Source of the DNA: Candidatus Saccharimonadota bacterium
GTDB taxonomy: Bacteria > Patescibacteriota > Saccharimonadia > Saccharimonadales > Saccharimonadaceae
Length of the DNA: 64,000 bases
NCBI GenBank assembly: GCA_017515285.1
Contig: JAFWGN010000011.1
Span: 20,388 to 84,387 of the forward strand
Direction: 5' to 3'
In this document: one piece after another, positions 38,501-45,599 of the stretch
Layout of the letters: the number at the start of each line of letters is the position of its first letter
How positions within the stretch are numbered: position 1 is the first letter of the stretch
Made by a program: the position numbers and the translations under genes
The notes under the pieces: generated by a model
The model's database searches: none
Told to the model about the DNA's origin: nothing
Seen by the model: only the letters and a program-made list of their open reading frames with translations

Positions 38501-38517
38501 GCAAGATGCGCTTCTAG
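32551..38517 (+). CDS. Giant surface adhesin: thioester domain, SpaA-like domains, ten VaFE repeats, sortase-type anchor
   Basis: A 1988-residue exported protein. After a signal or anchor helix (FWIPVFALLAAALIIGTFSIV), residues about 45-295 look like a thioester adhesin domain. Cys101 in MCLEAS and Gln254 in VQYAIDTWF are placed to form the internal Cys-Gln thioester. Three SpaA/Cna-B-like domains follow (FRIHKTD..YETVAPPGY, VYVKINKFD..YYIQEKS, GRFSLSKTG..YTVTETR). Residues about 627-1940 hold ten repeats of about 130 residues of the VaFE (T-Q ester) type, with recurring VVFEYLY, AKHED and QTVTV blocks. VPNTG at 1942-1946, a hydrophobic span and RRKMRF end the protein. TATAAT (32537-32542) ends 8 bases before the ATG. 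Such proteins bind host surfaces covalently and resist pulling. Confidence 0.88.
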   Translation: MQEELRLENKHTLNKLGKKFWIPVFALLAAALIIGTFSIVRAITSSGDATWIDSAASVGGYEHDGAYPIYYGTDTNTSGWKPWSTRWYKVTTSSGTSDAMCLEASLTTPSGSGTTSINHMDVERIMLATVPSYSEASVAAGGPDYYTLFANSFDWSSYTSQITNLMTRDTNIVYASNDSRANINSSGEEIVKYTDYYYGCSNYYNSSCNKSLSNSEVNLTDAIFAMGHMMASGVYSSDYFGLTSADISVLSTVQYAIDTWFDNNYPNATDEYQSYTTFVSSESNTQSVGWLEYSGPTSTEFRIHKTDTNGNDLSGATFAVYYCDDVNCRTASTLIGTYATTNGYTDCISLDSSKVMDGYVRIRFYETVAPPGYKLDSTNNNEAYAVGTTCSDGTTRAQNNEKATSVYVKINKFDAETLSSASRGSVSVVGSTYGVYNSAGTEVASITIGSDGTGTSNTVISEGTNYYIQEKSAATGYTANSSQRITFSVSSSDADGSTKNFTSSSTACSSSSTSACYFTDSVIKGRFSLSKTGYELGTNGSSSSRNLSGIYFTAVNKADSSISYTVGPTASDGSITSPEMVYGNYTVTETRSSANSAYNLLSFDVSITNSSTSALGTKLNEIPDTPSLSTVARNSNSTHENPEKELEISGSASVTDRITCSGLQSGSSYKISGEIWNKTTGAKTSSTGTSTFTADSSGTCGNLDMLFSSLDTSALMGNTLGIKQYLYKQNGSDWILIAMHNTDLSDTNEQLTVRAVEIKTTATTSRSNNKQLAVGKVTITDRIELTGLTNGVTYQLRGTLKDASGNTITLSNGDASKTESYTMASATGATVYVNMDLEFDSSNYIGGNIVVFETVLTSSGTELAKHESLSDTDQTVSVLTPSISTVAVNGRDGSSKEIEVGNTTIVDTVTFSGLSVGSVYRLEGELWDVATNTKIGSTASTNFTASSENGNTNMTFNIDTSTLVGKQIVVYEYLYYGNNKIAEHVSSSDADQTVTVRTPTVDTTAVDNSDNDKLLEVGSGIRIKDTVAYDGLIPNDSYTLVMKVVKRSDPSVEVATGSKDFQASDVSGTVDVVSAVFNSSTLHDENLRGLDLVVFEYLYHGSTQIAKHEDKDDDNQIVTVRTPTVETTAVDNADGDKLLEVDEGVVIKDTVTYDGLVNDDKYTLKLTLRRKDNPDTIISSGVTRDFSAQSSPNNKVNVLSSAFDTTQLHDANFQGLNLVVYEELYYGDVLIATHEDSDDEAQTVTVKTPTIATTAYDAQNHTRELPLGTTTIIDEVRYTNLVAGKEYKLKGTLMNKTTGEPVKNASGNAIVGEGTFTASDASGSTDLTFSVNFDAVLFFDYSAASQPVFVAYEELYKNDVQIAEHKDINDDDQSISINRPTIKTKATWKVNDDMTQDSNMLGVGDVIMKDYIEYEGLVEGEWYTVIASIYNPETGATLEIDDESVENSKTFKADSKGKGTVAIEINLNTISLQGKSFVVYERLYRAESKHGDGRLLDIHEEALNAGTQTFTVKVASIGTTASDKTDGDNVLTHEEGQTINDVVHYDGLLMDEEYTLYGYLWDKTNNKPLLDTNGKRIESFSTFTTPRKSDNGDVTVEFAVDATDLPGAEIVVLEYLFSGGKSSIPTDSDGYPDTSKVVTKHEDLNDANQTVKVSMRVGTTAADFLDGDQEIGVGDVKVVDKMKYEGAKQGETYKAKGWLVNKEDGLKAKSVVITCSTVNEDESEENTEEEEASCTRSYVDIEGEQTFVVGSAGFEETTGIVSIEFEFDDRELIGKELVVFEELYLVNGNEETLVAEHKDLSDAGQTITVATPEIRTIATDALDGDKELLNDADVMIRDQVEYKGLVPGTLYTLNGVLVDRKTGERLSGDAAEATYTFEATRESGTESIEFTINTSGMNGREIVVFETLYLEDEANEENKLAEHKDLEDGNQTVWVKTPTPSVPNTGLLTRFFDRVTEPSVLAILGGLAVVSTGIYVYMRLNSRRKMRF

Positions 38518-39620
38518 CTCGCCCCGAAGGGGAGCAACTCTTGCGGGTTCTCCCGAATCCTTCTCGTTGTCTCCCGCTTTCGTCGATAATTCTTAAATCC
38601 GAGAATAATAAACGGAAGTAAAATCGGAATATAAAGAAGAAAGATTTTCGCATCATTTTTCGGAAGGTTAATAATAAAACTCGTTTGTTTCGAGAAAAAC
38701 TCGATCACAAACAGGTGGTAGCCCAATGATATTGTTGCAATTTTTACAACAATCGCCTTCAGCCCGTCGAAAATAAAGAACGCCGGCAGGAATCCAGAAA
38801 GTCCGGTCAAAAACGTCATCCCCATCGCAAACGGAATCGTTGGAAGGATTAAAATGTTTGCCACGAGCGAGATTAGAGAAATCGTCCCAAAATAATAAAT
38901 CAAAATCGGCGCGCACATCAGCGTCGCGGAAACGCTCGCAAGTAGCGTCTCGGTAATCAGCCCGGGCTTCTCCCTACCTTTTCGTCCGAAGAAAAATTGT
39001 GTAAAAAGCGGGTTCAGAATCAAGATTCCCGCAAACGACGCGAACGAAAGTTGCCACCCGAGATTAACGAGATAAAGCGGGTTAATAAGAAGCGTTACGC
39101 TCATCGCAAAAAGAATAATTCTCCACGCGTCCATCTTCCGGCCGTAATACCACCCCAAAAGCCCAAGCAAGGAAACAATCGCCGCCCGCGTAATCGACGC
39201 GGTCCAACCAATAATCTGTGCAAAGATAATAATAAAGACGGCCGCAAACAGAAGCCCTGCAAAACGCGATATTTTTCCGAACCGTTTTTTGAAGAACTCA
39301 ACAATAATCGAAAGGTGCGTTCCGCTCGCAACTACAATATGCGTCAGCCCGACCAATTTCAACATCTCTTGTGTCTTGTCATCAAGCCCGCTTTTCATTC
39401 CGGCAAGATACGCCAGCCCGAGTTTCGCCTCCGTCCCGCTGAGCGTGCCCTCAACCTTTTCCGCAAACTTATCGCGGACCTCGAGCGCAAGGCCCTTCGG
39501 CTCCGCTTTTCTCGAGTTTTCGCGCTCCTCTTCCGGAAGCCCCGCGACAAAAAGGACGGCAAAAACAATGACGCCGACCATAGCGAGAACGAAGCCGATT
39601 CTCAAAATTTTCTTACCCAT
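38514..39620 (-). CDS. comEC: ComEC/Rec2-like DNA uptake channel, membrane core only
   Basis: A 368-residue membrane protein. LGLAYLAGMKSGLDDKTQEMLKLVGLTHIVVASGTHLSII is the diagnostic competence-domain block, represented here near residue 75-115. About eight spans follow, with GWTASITRAAIVSLLGL and LGWQLSFASFAGILIL. Standard ComEC is 700-800 residues with a C-terminal metallo-beta-lactamase domain; that domain and most of the N-terminal OB region are absent. The start is ATG at 39620 because TATAAT on the minus strand (39630-39625) is 4 bases upstream. It is divergent from ftsH with about 30 bases between starts, and its stop touches the adhesin stop (4-base overlap). Likely imports single-stranded DNA, a nucleotide source for a scavenger. 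Confidence 0.87.
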   Translation of the reverse strand: MGKKILRIGFVLAMVGVIVFAVLFVAGLPEEERENSRKAEPKGLALEVRDKFAEKVEGTLSGTEAKLGLAYLAGMKSGLDDKTQEMLKLVGLTHIVVASGTHLSIIVEFFKKRFGKISRFAGLLFAAVFIIIFAQIIGWTASITRAAIVSLLGLLGWYYGRKMDAWRIILFAMSVTLLINPLYLVNLGWQLSFASFAGILILNPLFTQFFFGRKGREKPGLITETLLASVSATLMCAPILIYYFGTISLISLVANILILPTIPFAMGMTFLTGLSGFLPAFFIFDGLKAIVVKIATISLGYHLFVIEFFSKQTSFIINLPKNDAKIFLLYIPILLPFIILGFKNYRRKRETTRRIRENPQELLPFGAS

Positions 39621-39649
39621 ATATATTATATGTATGATACAATAGAGAC

Positions 39650-41581
39650 ATGCCGAAATCAAATGTTTCCCCCAAACCAGTCAAGAAATCTAGCGCAAAA
39701 AGCGCTTCCAACTTCATTCGCTCGATTATCTTCTTTTGTATCGTTATTCTCTTATGTTCCGCACTATTTAACTCCATAAGTGGCAACCGTGTTGCTCTGG
39801 AGACCGTCCCACTCTCTAGCGTCATTTCCCGCGCGAACGACCCAAACGGGAACATCTCAAAGATTTCCGTCGATGGGAACACCTTAAAAATCACCTTAAA
39901 GGACAAAGATTATCCGACCGAAATCTCCAGAAAAGACCCTTCCGGAACGCTTTACGACCAAGGTTTAGTAAACTATTGCGCCGAAATTGAAAACGCCGAG
40001 GAAAAAGCGGCCTGCGCGTCAAACTACCCCACCATCGAATACGCCGAGACCTCGGACATCTGGGGAACTGTCCTTGACGTCGGCTTAATTGTTTTTCCGA
40101 TTCTTGCCCTCGTCCTCTTCTTCTCTTACATGATGCGCCAAGCGCAGTCGATGAACAACCAAAACTTGGGGTTCGGAAAGGCCAAAGCTCGCCTCTATGG
40201 CCCCGACAAAAAGAAGGTCACCTTCAAAGACGTCGCTGGAAACGAATCCGCGAAACAAGATTTGGAAGAAATTGTTGACTTCCTCAAACACCCGAAAAAA
40301 TACGAAACCTTGGGCGCGAAAATCCCGCGTGGTGTCCTTCTTGCCGGCGACCCTGGGACGGGGAAAACCCTCATGGCGCGCGCCGTTGCGGGCGAAGCCG
40401 GCGTTCCGTTCTTCTCGATTTCCGGCTCCGAGTTTGCAGAAATGTTCGTCGGTGTCGGCGCCTCTCGCGTTCGCGACCTCTTCCAAAAGGCCAAGAAAAA
40501 CGCCCCCTCAATTATCTTCATCGACGAAATCGACGCCGTCGCCCATAAGCGCGACGCTCGCGGTGGTGCTGGTCGCGAAGACGAACAGACCTTGAACCAA
40601 ATCCTCGTTGAAATGGACGGTTTCGACAACGAATCCGGCGTCATCGTCATCGCCGCTACCAACCGCGTCGATATGCTTGACAAGGCTCTTCTTCGCCCCG
40701 GCCGTTTCGATCGCCATGTTAACGTTGCCCTTCCGGAAAGAAAAGACCGCCTCGAGATTTTGAAGGTTCATTTTAAGGGTAAGCCCGTCGCTTCAAATCT
40801 CGACCTCAACTCTCTCGCCGCTAAAACCGCCGGTTCTGCCGGCGCCGACCTCGCCAACATCGCAAACGAAGCCGCAATCACCGCCGCCCGCCTCGGACAC
40901 AAGGAAATCACCAACGCCGATTTGACCGAAGCCTTCGAACGCGTCGCCATCGGTCCCGAACGAAAGAGCAAGGTTATGAACGACAAGGAAAAACAAATCA
41001 CCGCCTACCACGAAGCTGGCCACGCCATCGTCGGCCACGTCCTCCCGGATTCCGACCCGGTTCATAAGGTAACGATTATTCCTCGCGGACGCACCGGCGG
41101 CGTTACCTGGTTCCTTCCGCCTGAGGACAAGAGCTACAAGAGTGTCTATGAACTAAAAGACATCCTCGCTCGTGCCATGGGCGGCCGTATCGCCGAAAAA
41201 CTCGTCTTCGGCCCCGAAGCCATCACGACCGGTGCTTCCTCCGACCTTGAAAACGTTGCCTCTCTCGCTAAAGAAATGATTACCGAAGAAGGTATGGGCT
41301 CGAAAACCCGCAACCTCGTCTTCCCCGAAGGAGAAACTGGCTACTATACAATCCAAACCGGGAAGCCATACAGCGAAAAAACCGCCGAACTCATCGACGA
41401 AGAAATCAAGCAACTCTCCGAAGAGGCCGCCACTCGCGCCGAAGCCGTCCTGAAAGCCAACCGCAAGGTCCTAGACGACCTCGCAAAGGCCCTCCTCGAA
41501 CGCGAAACTCTGGAAGAAAAGGACCTCGAGCCGCTCCTGAAACCCGCCTCCCTCCCTGTTGCCGCCAAACTTCACGAATAA
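39650..41581 (+). CDS. ftsH: ATP-dependent zinc metalloprotease FtsH
   Basis: A 643-residue membrane AAA+ protease for quality control of membrane and regulatory proteins. The N-terminal span ([16 protein letters not shown]) and the second ([16 protein letters not shown]) flank an external domain of about 100 residues. Walker A GDPGTGKT is near residue 233, Walker [11 protein letters not shown] follows, and the second region of homology is [19 protein letters not shown]. The zinc site HEAGH is near 453. TACAAT (39638-39643) ends 6 bases before the ATG. Monocistronic. Confidence 0.98.
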   Translation: MPKSNVSPKPVKKSSAKSASNFIRSIIFFCIVILLCSALFNSISGNRVALETVPLSSVISRANDPNGNISKISVDGNTLKITLKDKDYPTEISRKDPSGTLYDQGLVNYCAEIENAEEKAACASNYPTIEYAETSDIWGTVLDVGLIVFPILALVLFFSYMMRQAQSMNNQNLGFGKAKARLYGPDKKKVTFKDVAGNESAKQDLEEIVDFLKHPKKYETLGAKIPRGVLLAGDPGTGKTLMARAVAGEAGVPFFSISGSEFAEMFVGVGASRVRDLFQKAKKNAPSIIFIDEIDAVAHKRDARGGAGREDEQTLNQILVEMDGFDNESGVIVIAATNRVDMLDKALLRPGRFDRHVNVALPERKDRLEILKVHFKGKPVASNLDLNSLAAKTAGSAGADLANIANEAAITAARLGHKEITNADLTEAFERVAIGPERKSKVMNDKEKQITAYHEAGHAIVGHVLPDSDPVHKVTIIPRGRTGGVTWFLPPEDKSYKSVYELKDILARAMGGRIAEKLVFGPEAITTGASSDLENVASLAKEMITEEGMGSKTRNLVFPEGETGYYTIQTGKPYSEKTAELIDEEIKQLSEEAATRAEAVLKANRKVLDDLAKALLERETLEEKDLEPLLKPASLPVAAKLHE

Positions 41582-41582
41582 C

Positions 41583-41611
41583 TTGATTAAAATCCGAATC
41601 TAATCTATAAT
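41583..41611 (+). promoter_or_regulatory. Promoter of the toxin-antitoxin pair
   Basis: TTGATT (41583-41588), overlapping the region directly after the ftsH stop, a 17-base spacer and TATAAT (41606-41611), with the ATG 6 bases on. Confidence 0.75.
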
Positions 41612-41617
41612 AAAACT

Positions 41618-41866
41618 ATGACAATCGCCGCAGAAAAAGCTATCGCTACATTTGGAAAACTCTCGAAAGCTGACCAGAAGATAGCTTTTCCCGCGATTGA
41701 AAAACTTTTCAAAAGAAAAAGGGTGAGCGAAAAAGAATACTTCAAACCTGTTTCCGAGGAAGAATTCTTTAAGCAGGCGAAAAACTCTCTAGTTGAGGTC
41801 AAGGGTGGCAAAGCAATGACGGAAGAGGAATTCTTCAAAGAAATGCGTAGCCAATATGCCATATAA
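41618..41866 (+). CDS. Putative antitoxin of a RelE/ParE-type module
   Basis: An 82-residue charged protein rich in Lys, Glu and Phe, containing two similar segments (EEEFFKQA near 48 and EEEFFKEM near 70). I do not recognise a DNA-binding fold by eye. Assignment as antitoxin rests on position and size: it precedes a RelE/ParE-like gene and overlaps it by 11 bases, the usual arrangement for translational coupling. The N-terminal part may bind DNA and the repeated acidic segments may wrap the toxin. Confidence 0.68.
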   Translation: MTIAAEKAIATFGKLSKADQKIAFPAIEKLFKRKRVSEKEYFKPVSEEEFFKQAKNSLVEVKGGKAMTEEEFFKEMRSQYAI

Positions 41867-42173
41867 GATTACGCCCTCTTCGAGATTTAGAAATAGTTTC
41901 GCTAATATACTCAAGTATTATGTTGACATATTAGAAAACCCCAGAATCGCCAAAAGAGTTCTAAACGAGCTAGAAAAAGAGTTGGACGTGCTCCGCAAGT
42001 ATCCGGAATCTGGCGCAATTGTGGAGTCGCCGCGCAATTTCACGGAGTTCCCAATCCGAAAGACACGACTCCATCACTACAAATACAAGGTTTTTTACTC
42101 CTTTGACGGCGAAGATATAACGCTATTAGATATTCTTCACGACCTCCAAGATTTCGAGCGCCACCTAAAATAA
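41856..42173 (+). CDS. RelE/ParE-family toxin-like protein
   Basis: A 105-residue basic protein with the family layout: two N-terminal helices (FRNSFANILKYYVDILENPRIAKRVLNEL, positions about 11-40), then strands with EFPIRKTRLHHYKYKVFYSF and DITLLDILHDLQD. The HYKYKVFYSFDGEDITLLDIL pattern corresponds to the RelE/ParE core where the Arg/Tyr and His residues sit. It would inhibit translation or gyrase when free. The ATG lies inside the antitoxin gene. No direct sign of decay. Confidence 0.78.
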   Translation: MPYKITPSSRFRNSFANILKYYVDILENPRIAKRVLNELEKELDVLRKYPESGAIVESPRNFTEFPIRKTRLHHYKYKVFYSFDGEDITLLDILHDLQDFERHLK

Positions 42174-42215
42174 CAAAAATTTATATAATATTTTCTAAAA
42201 AAGTCAACTGTCTTT

Positions 42216-43520
42216 TTACTCCTCCCCCTTCACCGCCTTATCATCTCTAAACGAGAACATAATAGGTGTCCCGACAAAGGGGTATGCTTCCCGGAGTTTA
42301 TTCTCCAAAAACCGTTTCCACGACCAATGTAGCGTCGAGAGCCCGTGTCCATGAACGACGAACCAAGGCGGACAAGTATCGGTTTGGACGATGTATTTTG
42401 GTTTTGGGCGTGTATTTTTAAGCCCCGCCGGCGCATGCTCTAAAATCGCTTGGTTCAAAATCTTGTTCAAATCCGAAGTTTTAAGCTCCAAATGTCGCGC
42501 GGCGTCAATTTCGAGCGCAAGATCAAACAATTTCGTTACGTTCGCCCCAGTTTCCGAAGACGTTAAAACCACCGGCGCAAAGGGAAGGAAGTTAAAATCA
42601 TATTCAAGCTCGTCAAGTATTTTATCGGTGTCGGAAACTAGGTCGGTCTTCGTGACGACGACGACAACTCCTTTCCCGGCCTCGACAATCTGCCCCGCGA
42701 GCGACTGGTCGAGTTTTGAATGTGGTTCGATCGCATCGACAAGCAGAGCGCAGATGTCGGCTTCTTCAATCGCCGCCAGCGTCCGAATCGCGGAGAACTT
42801 TTCAATCCCCACCTCGCGTTTCCCGGGTCTCCGAAGCCCCGCCGTATCAAGAATCTCAAGCGCCCTACCCTTGAATTTTATCTCTACTCGGTTGACGTCC
42901 CGCGTTGTTCCTTGCCGGCTCGAAACAATCGCCTGTTGCTTCTTCGCAAGCGAATTAAAGAGGCTCGACTTCCCGACATTCGGCCGCCCAATTAGTGCGA
43001 GCTTCAAAGATTGCTCCGGGGTCTCTTTCGCCTTGGGAATTACACTAAAAATCCCATTCTTCAAATCATTAACCCCAAACCCCGTCGTCGCGGAAACTCT
43101 AAACGTCTCCGACGGCTTAATTCCGAGTTGTCTAAACTCGAAAGTCTCAAGCGACCCCCCGAGGTCGGTTTTATTAAGTACTAAAAACACCGGCTTTCGC
43201 GACTTTAAGGCCATTTTCGCAATTCGCTTGTCCTTTTCGGACGGATAAAGTGACGAGTCGAGCGTCAAGAGAATCAAATCCGCCGACTCAATAGCGTCTT
43301 GAATTTGGTCCTGAATCGACGCCTCGAACGCATCCTCTGCGTCCTTTAGCCCCGCCGTGTCAACCAACAAAAACCGGTCCTCAATCCGCGCCGTCACCGA
43401 ATCCCGCGTCGTCCCCTCTTCGCGCGCGACGATGGCGATATTTTTTCGCGCCAAACGGTTAAGCAGGCTCGATTTGCCCGCATTGGTTTGACCGATTAAA
43501 GCGACGACTGGTAGTTTCAT
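42216..43520 (-). CDS. der: Ribosome biogenesis GTPase Der (EngA)
   Basis: A 434-residue double GTPase for 50S subunit assembly. The first G domain has GQTNAGKS (P-loop), DTAG and NKTD. The second, from about residue 180, has GRPNVGKS, DTAG and TKTD. A KH-like C-terminal domain follows (LNKILNQAILEHAPAG, PPWFVVHG). The first P-loop reads GQTNAGKS rather than the usual GRPNVGKS. On the minus strand TATAAT (43535-43530) ends 9 bases before the ATG. Monocistronic. Confidence 0.97.
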   Translation of the reverse strand: MKLPVVALIGQTNAGKSSLLNRLARKNIAIVAREEGTTRDSVTARIEDRFLLVDTAGLKDAEDAFEASIQDQIQDAIESADLILLTLDSSLYPSEKDKRIAKMALKSRKPVFLVLNKTDLGGSLETFEFRQLGIKPSETFRVSATTGFGVNDLKNGIFSVIPKAKETPEQSLKLALIGRPNVGKSSLFNSLAKKQQAIVSSRQGTTRDVNRVEIKFKGRALEILDTAGLRRPGKREVGIEKFSAIRTLAAIEEADICALLVDAIEPHSKLDQSLAGQIVEAGKGVVVVVTKTDLVSDTDKILDELEYDFNFLPFAPVVLTSSETGANVTKLFDLALEIDAARHLELKTSDLNKILNQAILEHAPAGLKNTRPKPKYIVQTDTCPPWFVVHGHGLSTLHWSWKRFLENKLREAYPFVGTPIMFSFRDDKAVKGEE

Positions 43521-43551
43521 AATATCTATATTATATCATATTTTCGTTAAA

Positions 43552-43579
43552 AAGAAAAAGGCACGCGGTTAAGCGTGCC
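43552..43579 (-). terminator. Intrinsic terminator of the small orphan gene
   Basis: On the minus strand GGCACGC (43579-43573) pairs with GCGTGCC (43566-43560), followed by five T. Confidence 0.85.
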
Positions 43580-43591
43580 AGAAGAAAAGAA

Positions 43592-43900
43592 CTAGGCAGA
43601 AAGGCCGGCAACAAAGTCGCTGAACATCCCATATGCAAACGGGACGGTCTTTTTGCCGAGGCGGATGCCGATTTTGTAGTCGACGCCTTCAGTCCAGGGG
43701 TATGTCACCGCGAGGGTAACGTGTGAGCCTCCATTTTCAAAGAGACCCGCCATTAGTGCGGTCGCGCCACTGTCAATTCCACAGGCCTTTACGCCGGGGA
43801 TTCGCGCAAGGAGCGCGTTGACCCCCGCAAAGGAGTCCACTTCGGTCCCATTTACGAGACCATTCAACGCGACCTGGACGTGCTCAAGTTTCATTTTCAT
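43592..43900 (-). CDS. Small orphan protein under a consensus promoter
   Basis: A 102-residue soluble protein with balanced charge, no signal peptide and two Cys-free halves apart from a single Cys near residue 40. I do not recognise it. The end FAYGMFSDFVAGLSA and the middle GIDSGATALMAGLFENGG suggest an alpha/beta fold. Two ATGs (MKM) lie at 43900 and 43894; neither has a good ribosome site. The unit is self-contained: perfect TTGACA-17-TATAAT promoter, a leader of about 50 bases and a terminator. Expression should be high, which is unusual for a protein of unknown role. Confidence 0.68.
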   Translation of the reverse strand: MKMKLEHVQVALNGLVNGTEVDSFAGVNALLARIPGVKACGIDSGATALMAGLFENGGSHVTLAVTYPWTEGVDYKIGIRLGKKTVPFAYGMFSDFVAGLSA

Positions 43901-43957
43901 TACAATGTACCGCGTTTAAGGCCCGCCCGGCCATATATTCCCAAAAGGGTTATTGTA

Positions 43958-43986
43958 ATTATAGCACAAACCACCTAAAATGTCAA
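43958..43986 (-). promoter_or_regulatory. Perfect consensus promoter
   Basis: Minus strand TTGACA (43986-43981), a 17-base spacer and TATAAT (43963-43958). The leader that follows contains GGCC-GGGCG-GGCC, which can fold as a short hairpin. Confidence 0.85.
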
Positions 43987-44109
43987 GCATATACTCAATA
44001 ATTGCCCTAACAACCCCTCCAAAACCCGCCCAAAAAACATGGTGACCCCTGTTATTGGAATTGAAAATTTTAAGGAAACTTTTAAGGTTTTTAAGGTATA
44101 ATAAAAACC

Positions 44110-44928
44110 ATGAAGAACATAAACGGCATCAAGTCGAAACCGAAAAAACGCGTCGTCGAAGACGAAATGGTTTTCGACGACCGGACAATTGAACGGGTCG
44201 AGGAGAAATATCTAATCACTCCCGCCGAGAAATCTCGGCTCATAAAATCCCTCGAAAAACACCTCGTTCGCGACGAGTTCTATAAGGAAAAGGTTGTCAG
44301 CATTTACTTCGATACAGACTCAAACAACCTCGCAATTCGTTCAATCGACCGACCCAACTTCCGTTTTAAGGTTCGTGCGCGTCTCTATAACGCCCCGAAA
44401 GGAAAGTCCCCCGTGTTCTTCGAAGTCAAATCAAAGTTGGCCGTGAAAAAGATTAAAATCGGCAACAAACGCCGCCTCGCCTTGACCCAAACCAACTTCA
44501 AAAAGTTCCTCGGCGGGAAAGAGTCTTTAACCGAGATTGTCGCGCGGGCTGCAAAGGGCGACTTCGGACAGCTCCAGGTCGCGCGCGAACTCGAGTACCT
44601 TATCAACTTTTACGAGCTATCCCCCAAAACCCTCGTCGCCGTTGACCGTACCGCTTTTTCCGGAAAAAACGACGAGCGCTTTCGCCTCACATTCGACGAA
44701 AATCTCCGTTTTCGCGAGAAAAATCTCCGCTTCGAAAAAGGCGACTCCGGCGAAAAATATTTCCCGAACACCGCCGACCCCAAGCGCTCCGTCATCATGG
44801 AAGTAAAAACCATGTACGCCATGCCCCCTTGGTTCGTCGCCGAACTCTCTCGGGAAAAAATCTACCCAACTCGTTTTTCTAAATATGGAAAAATTTATCA
44901 ACTAATCAAAGAAAGGAATCAACAATAA
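44110..44928 (+). CDS. VTC-domain protein (polyphosphate polymerase-like)
   Basis: A 272-residue protein of the VTC/CYTH-like tunnel fold, which in eukaryotes makes polyphosphate. The pattern of basic and acidic strand residues is present: EKYLITPAEKSRLIKSLEKH, VVSIYFDTDSNNLAIRS, FRFKVRARLY, VFFEVKSKL, and the final IMEVKTMYAMPPW. The bacterial role of these proteins is not proven; they recur with DUF4956 membrane proteins and spore-coat or carbohydrate-binding proteins. TATAAT (44097-44102) ends 7 bases before the ATG. The stop overlaps the next start as TAATG, so this is the first gene of a three-gene operon. Confidence 0.85.
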   Translation: MKNINGIKSKPKKRVVEDEMVFDDRTIERVEEKYLITPAEKSRLIKSLEKHLVRDEFYKEKVVSIYFDTDSNNLAIRSIDRPNFRFKVRARLYNAPKGKSPVFFEVKSKLAVKKIKIGNKRRLALTQTNFKKFLGGKESLTEIVARAAKGDFGQLQVARELEYLINFYELSPKTLVAVDRTAFSGKNDERFRLTFDENLRFREKNLRFEKGDSGEKYFPNTADPKRSVIMEVKTMYAMPPWFVAELSREKIYPTRFSKYGKIYQLIKERNQQ

Positions 44929-45599
44929 TGTTCAACAGTGTATTCGACACCGCCGCCTCGGCGCTAGACATAAAAACCATCTTGCTCTGCTCCGCCGCAG
45001 CCATCGCTCTTGGGCTTGTCATCGCCTTCACCCACTTAAAGACCAGCCGAACCAGCAAAAACTTTTTAATCACCTTAACGATCCTCCCGCTCCTCGTCGA
45101 AGTCGTCATGCTCATGGTCAATGGCTCGCTCGGAACCTCGATCGCCATCCTCGGCGCCTTCAGCCTTATCCGTTTTCGCTCCATCGCCGGCAACTCAAAG
45201 GAAATCTCGAGCGTCTTCTTCGCCATGGCGGTCGGCCTCGCTCTCGGCATGGGGCATATTCTCTTCGCCGCGGTTATCACCGCCATCACCGTCGCGGTTA
45301 TCTTAATCCTTTCCAAAATTAACATTTTCAACCTCACCTCCCAACCCCAAACCCTAGAAATTACGATTCCGGAGGACCTCGACTACACCCACGCTTTCGA
45401 CGCCGAGTTCAAAAAATACACCACTTCTCACGAACTCGTCCGCTCAAAAACGACCAACATGGGCAGTCTCTATCAACTAACATACGACGTTTGTCTCAAG
45501 AAAAGCGTAAGCGAAAAAGAGTTCATGGACGCCATCCGCGTCAAGAACGCGAACCTCAAAGTTTTATTAAGCCACGTCTCAAAGGAGCAATTAATTTAA
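44928..45599 (+). CDS. DUF4956-family membrane protein
   Basis: A 223-residue protein with four spans in the first 140 residues (for example TILLCSAAAIALGLVIAF and FFAMAVGLALGMGHILFAAVI) and a soluble C-terminal domain of about 80 residues. LGTSIAILGAFSLIRFRSIAGNSKEISSVFFAMAVG spans the family's signature, near residue 65-100. These proteins almost always neighbour VTC-domain genes, as here. It overlaps both neighbours by one or two bases. An AAGGA site is present upstream. The role may be export or membrane coupling of the VTC product. Confidence 0.86.
   Translation: MFNSVFDTAASALDIKTILLCSAAAIALGLVIAFTHLKTSRTSKNFLITLTILPLLVEVVMLMVNGSLGTSIAILGAFSLIRFRSIAGNSKEISSVFFAMAVGLALGMGHILFAAVITAITVAVILILSKINIFNLTSQPQTLEITIPEDLDYTHAFDAEFKKYTTSHELVRSKTTNMGSLYQLTYDVCLKKSVSEKEFMDAIRVKNANLKVLLSHVSKEQLI

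Noticed and set aside
39000..39003. Frameshift splitting ComEC from a downstream nuclease domain
   Set aside because: The downstream region on that strand is the end of the adhesin gene, and no beta-lactamase-like motif is found in any frame nearby.
38997..39779. A 260-codon plus-strand frame opposite the ComEC-like gene
   Set aside because: It is antisense to a clear membrane protein gene, has Lys/Arg-rich low-complexity product and no start signals.
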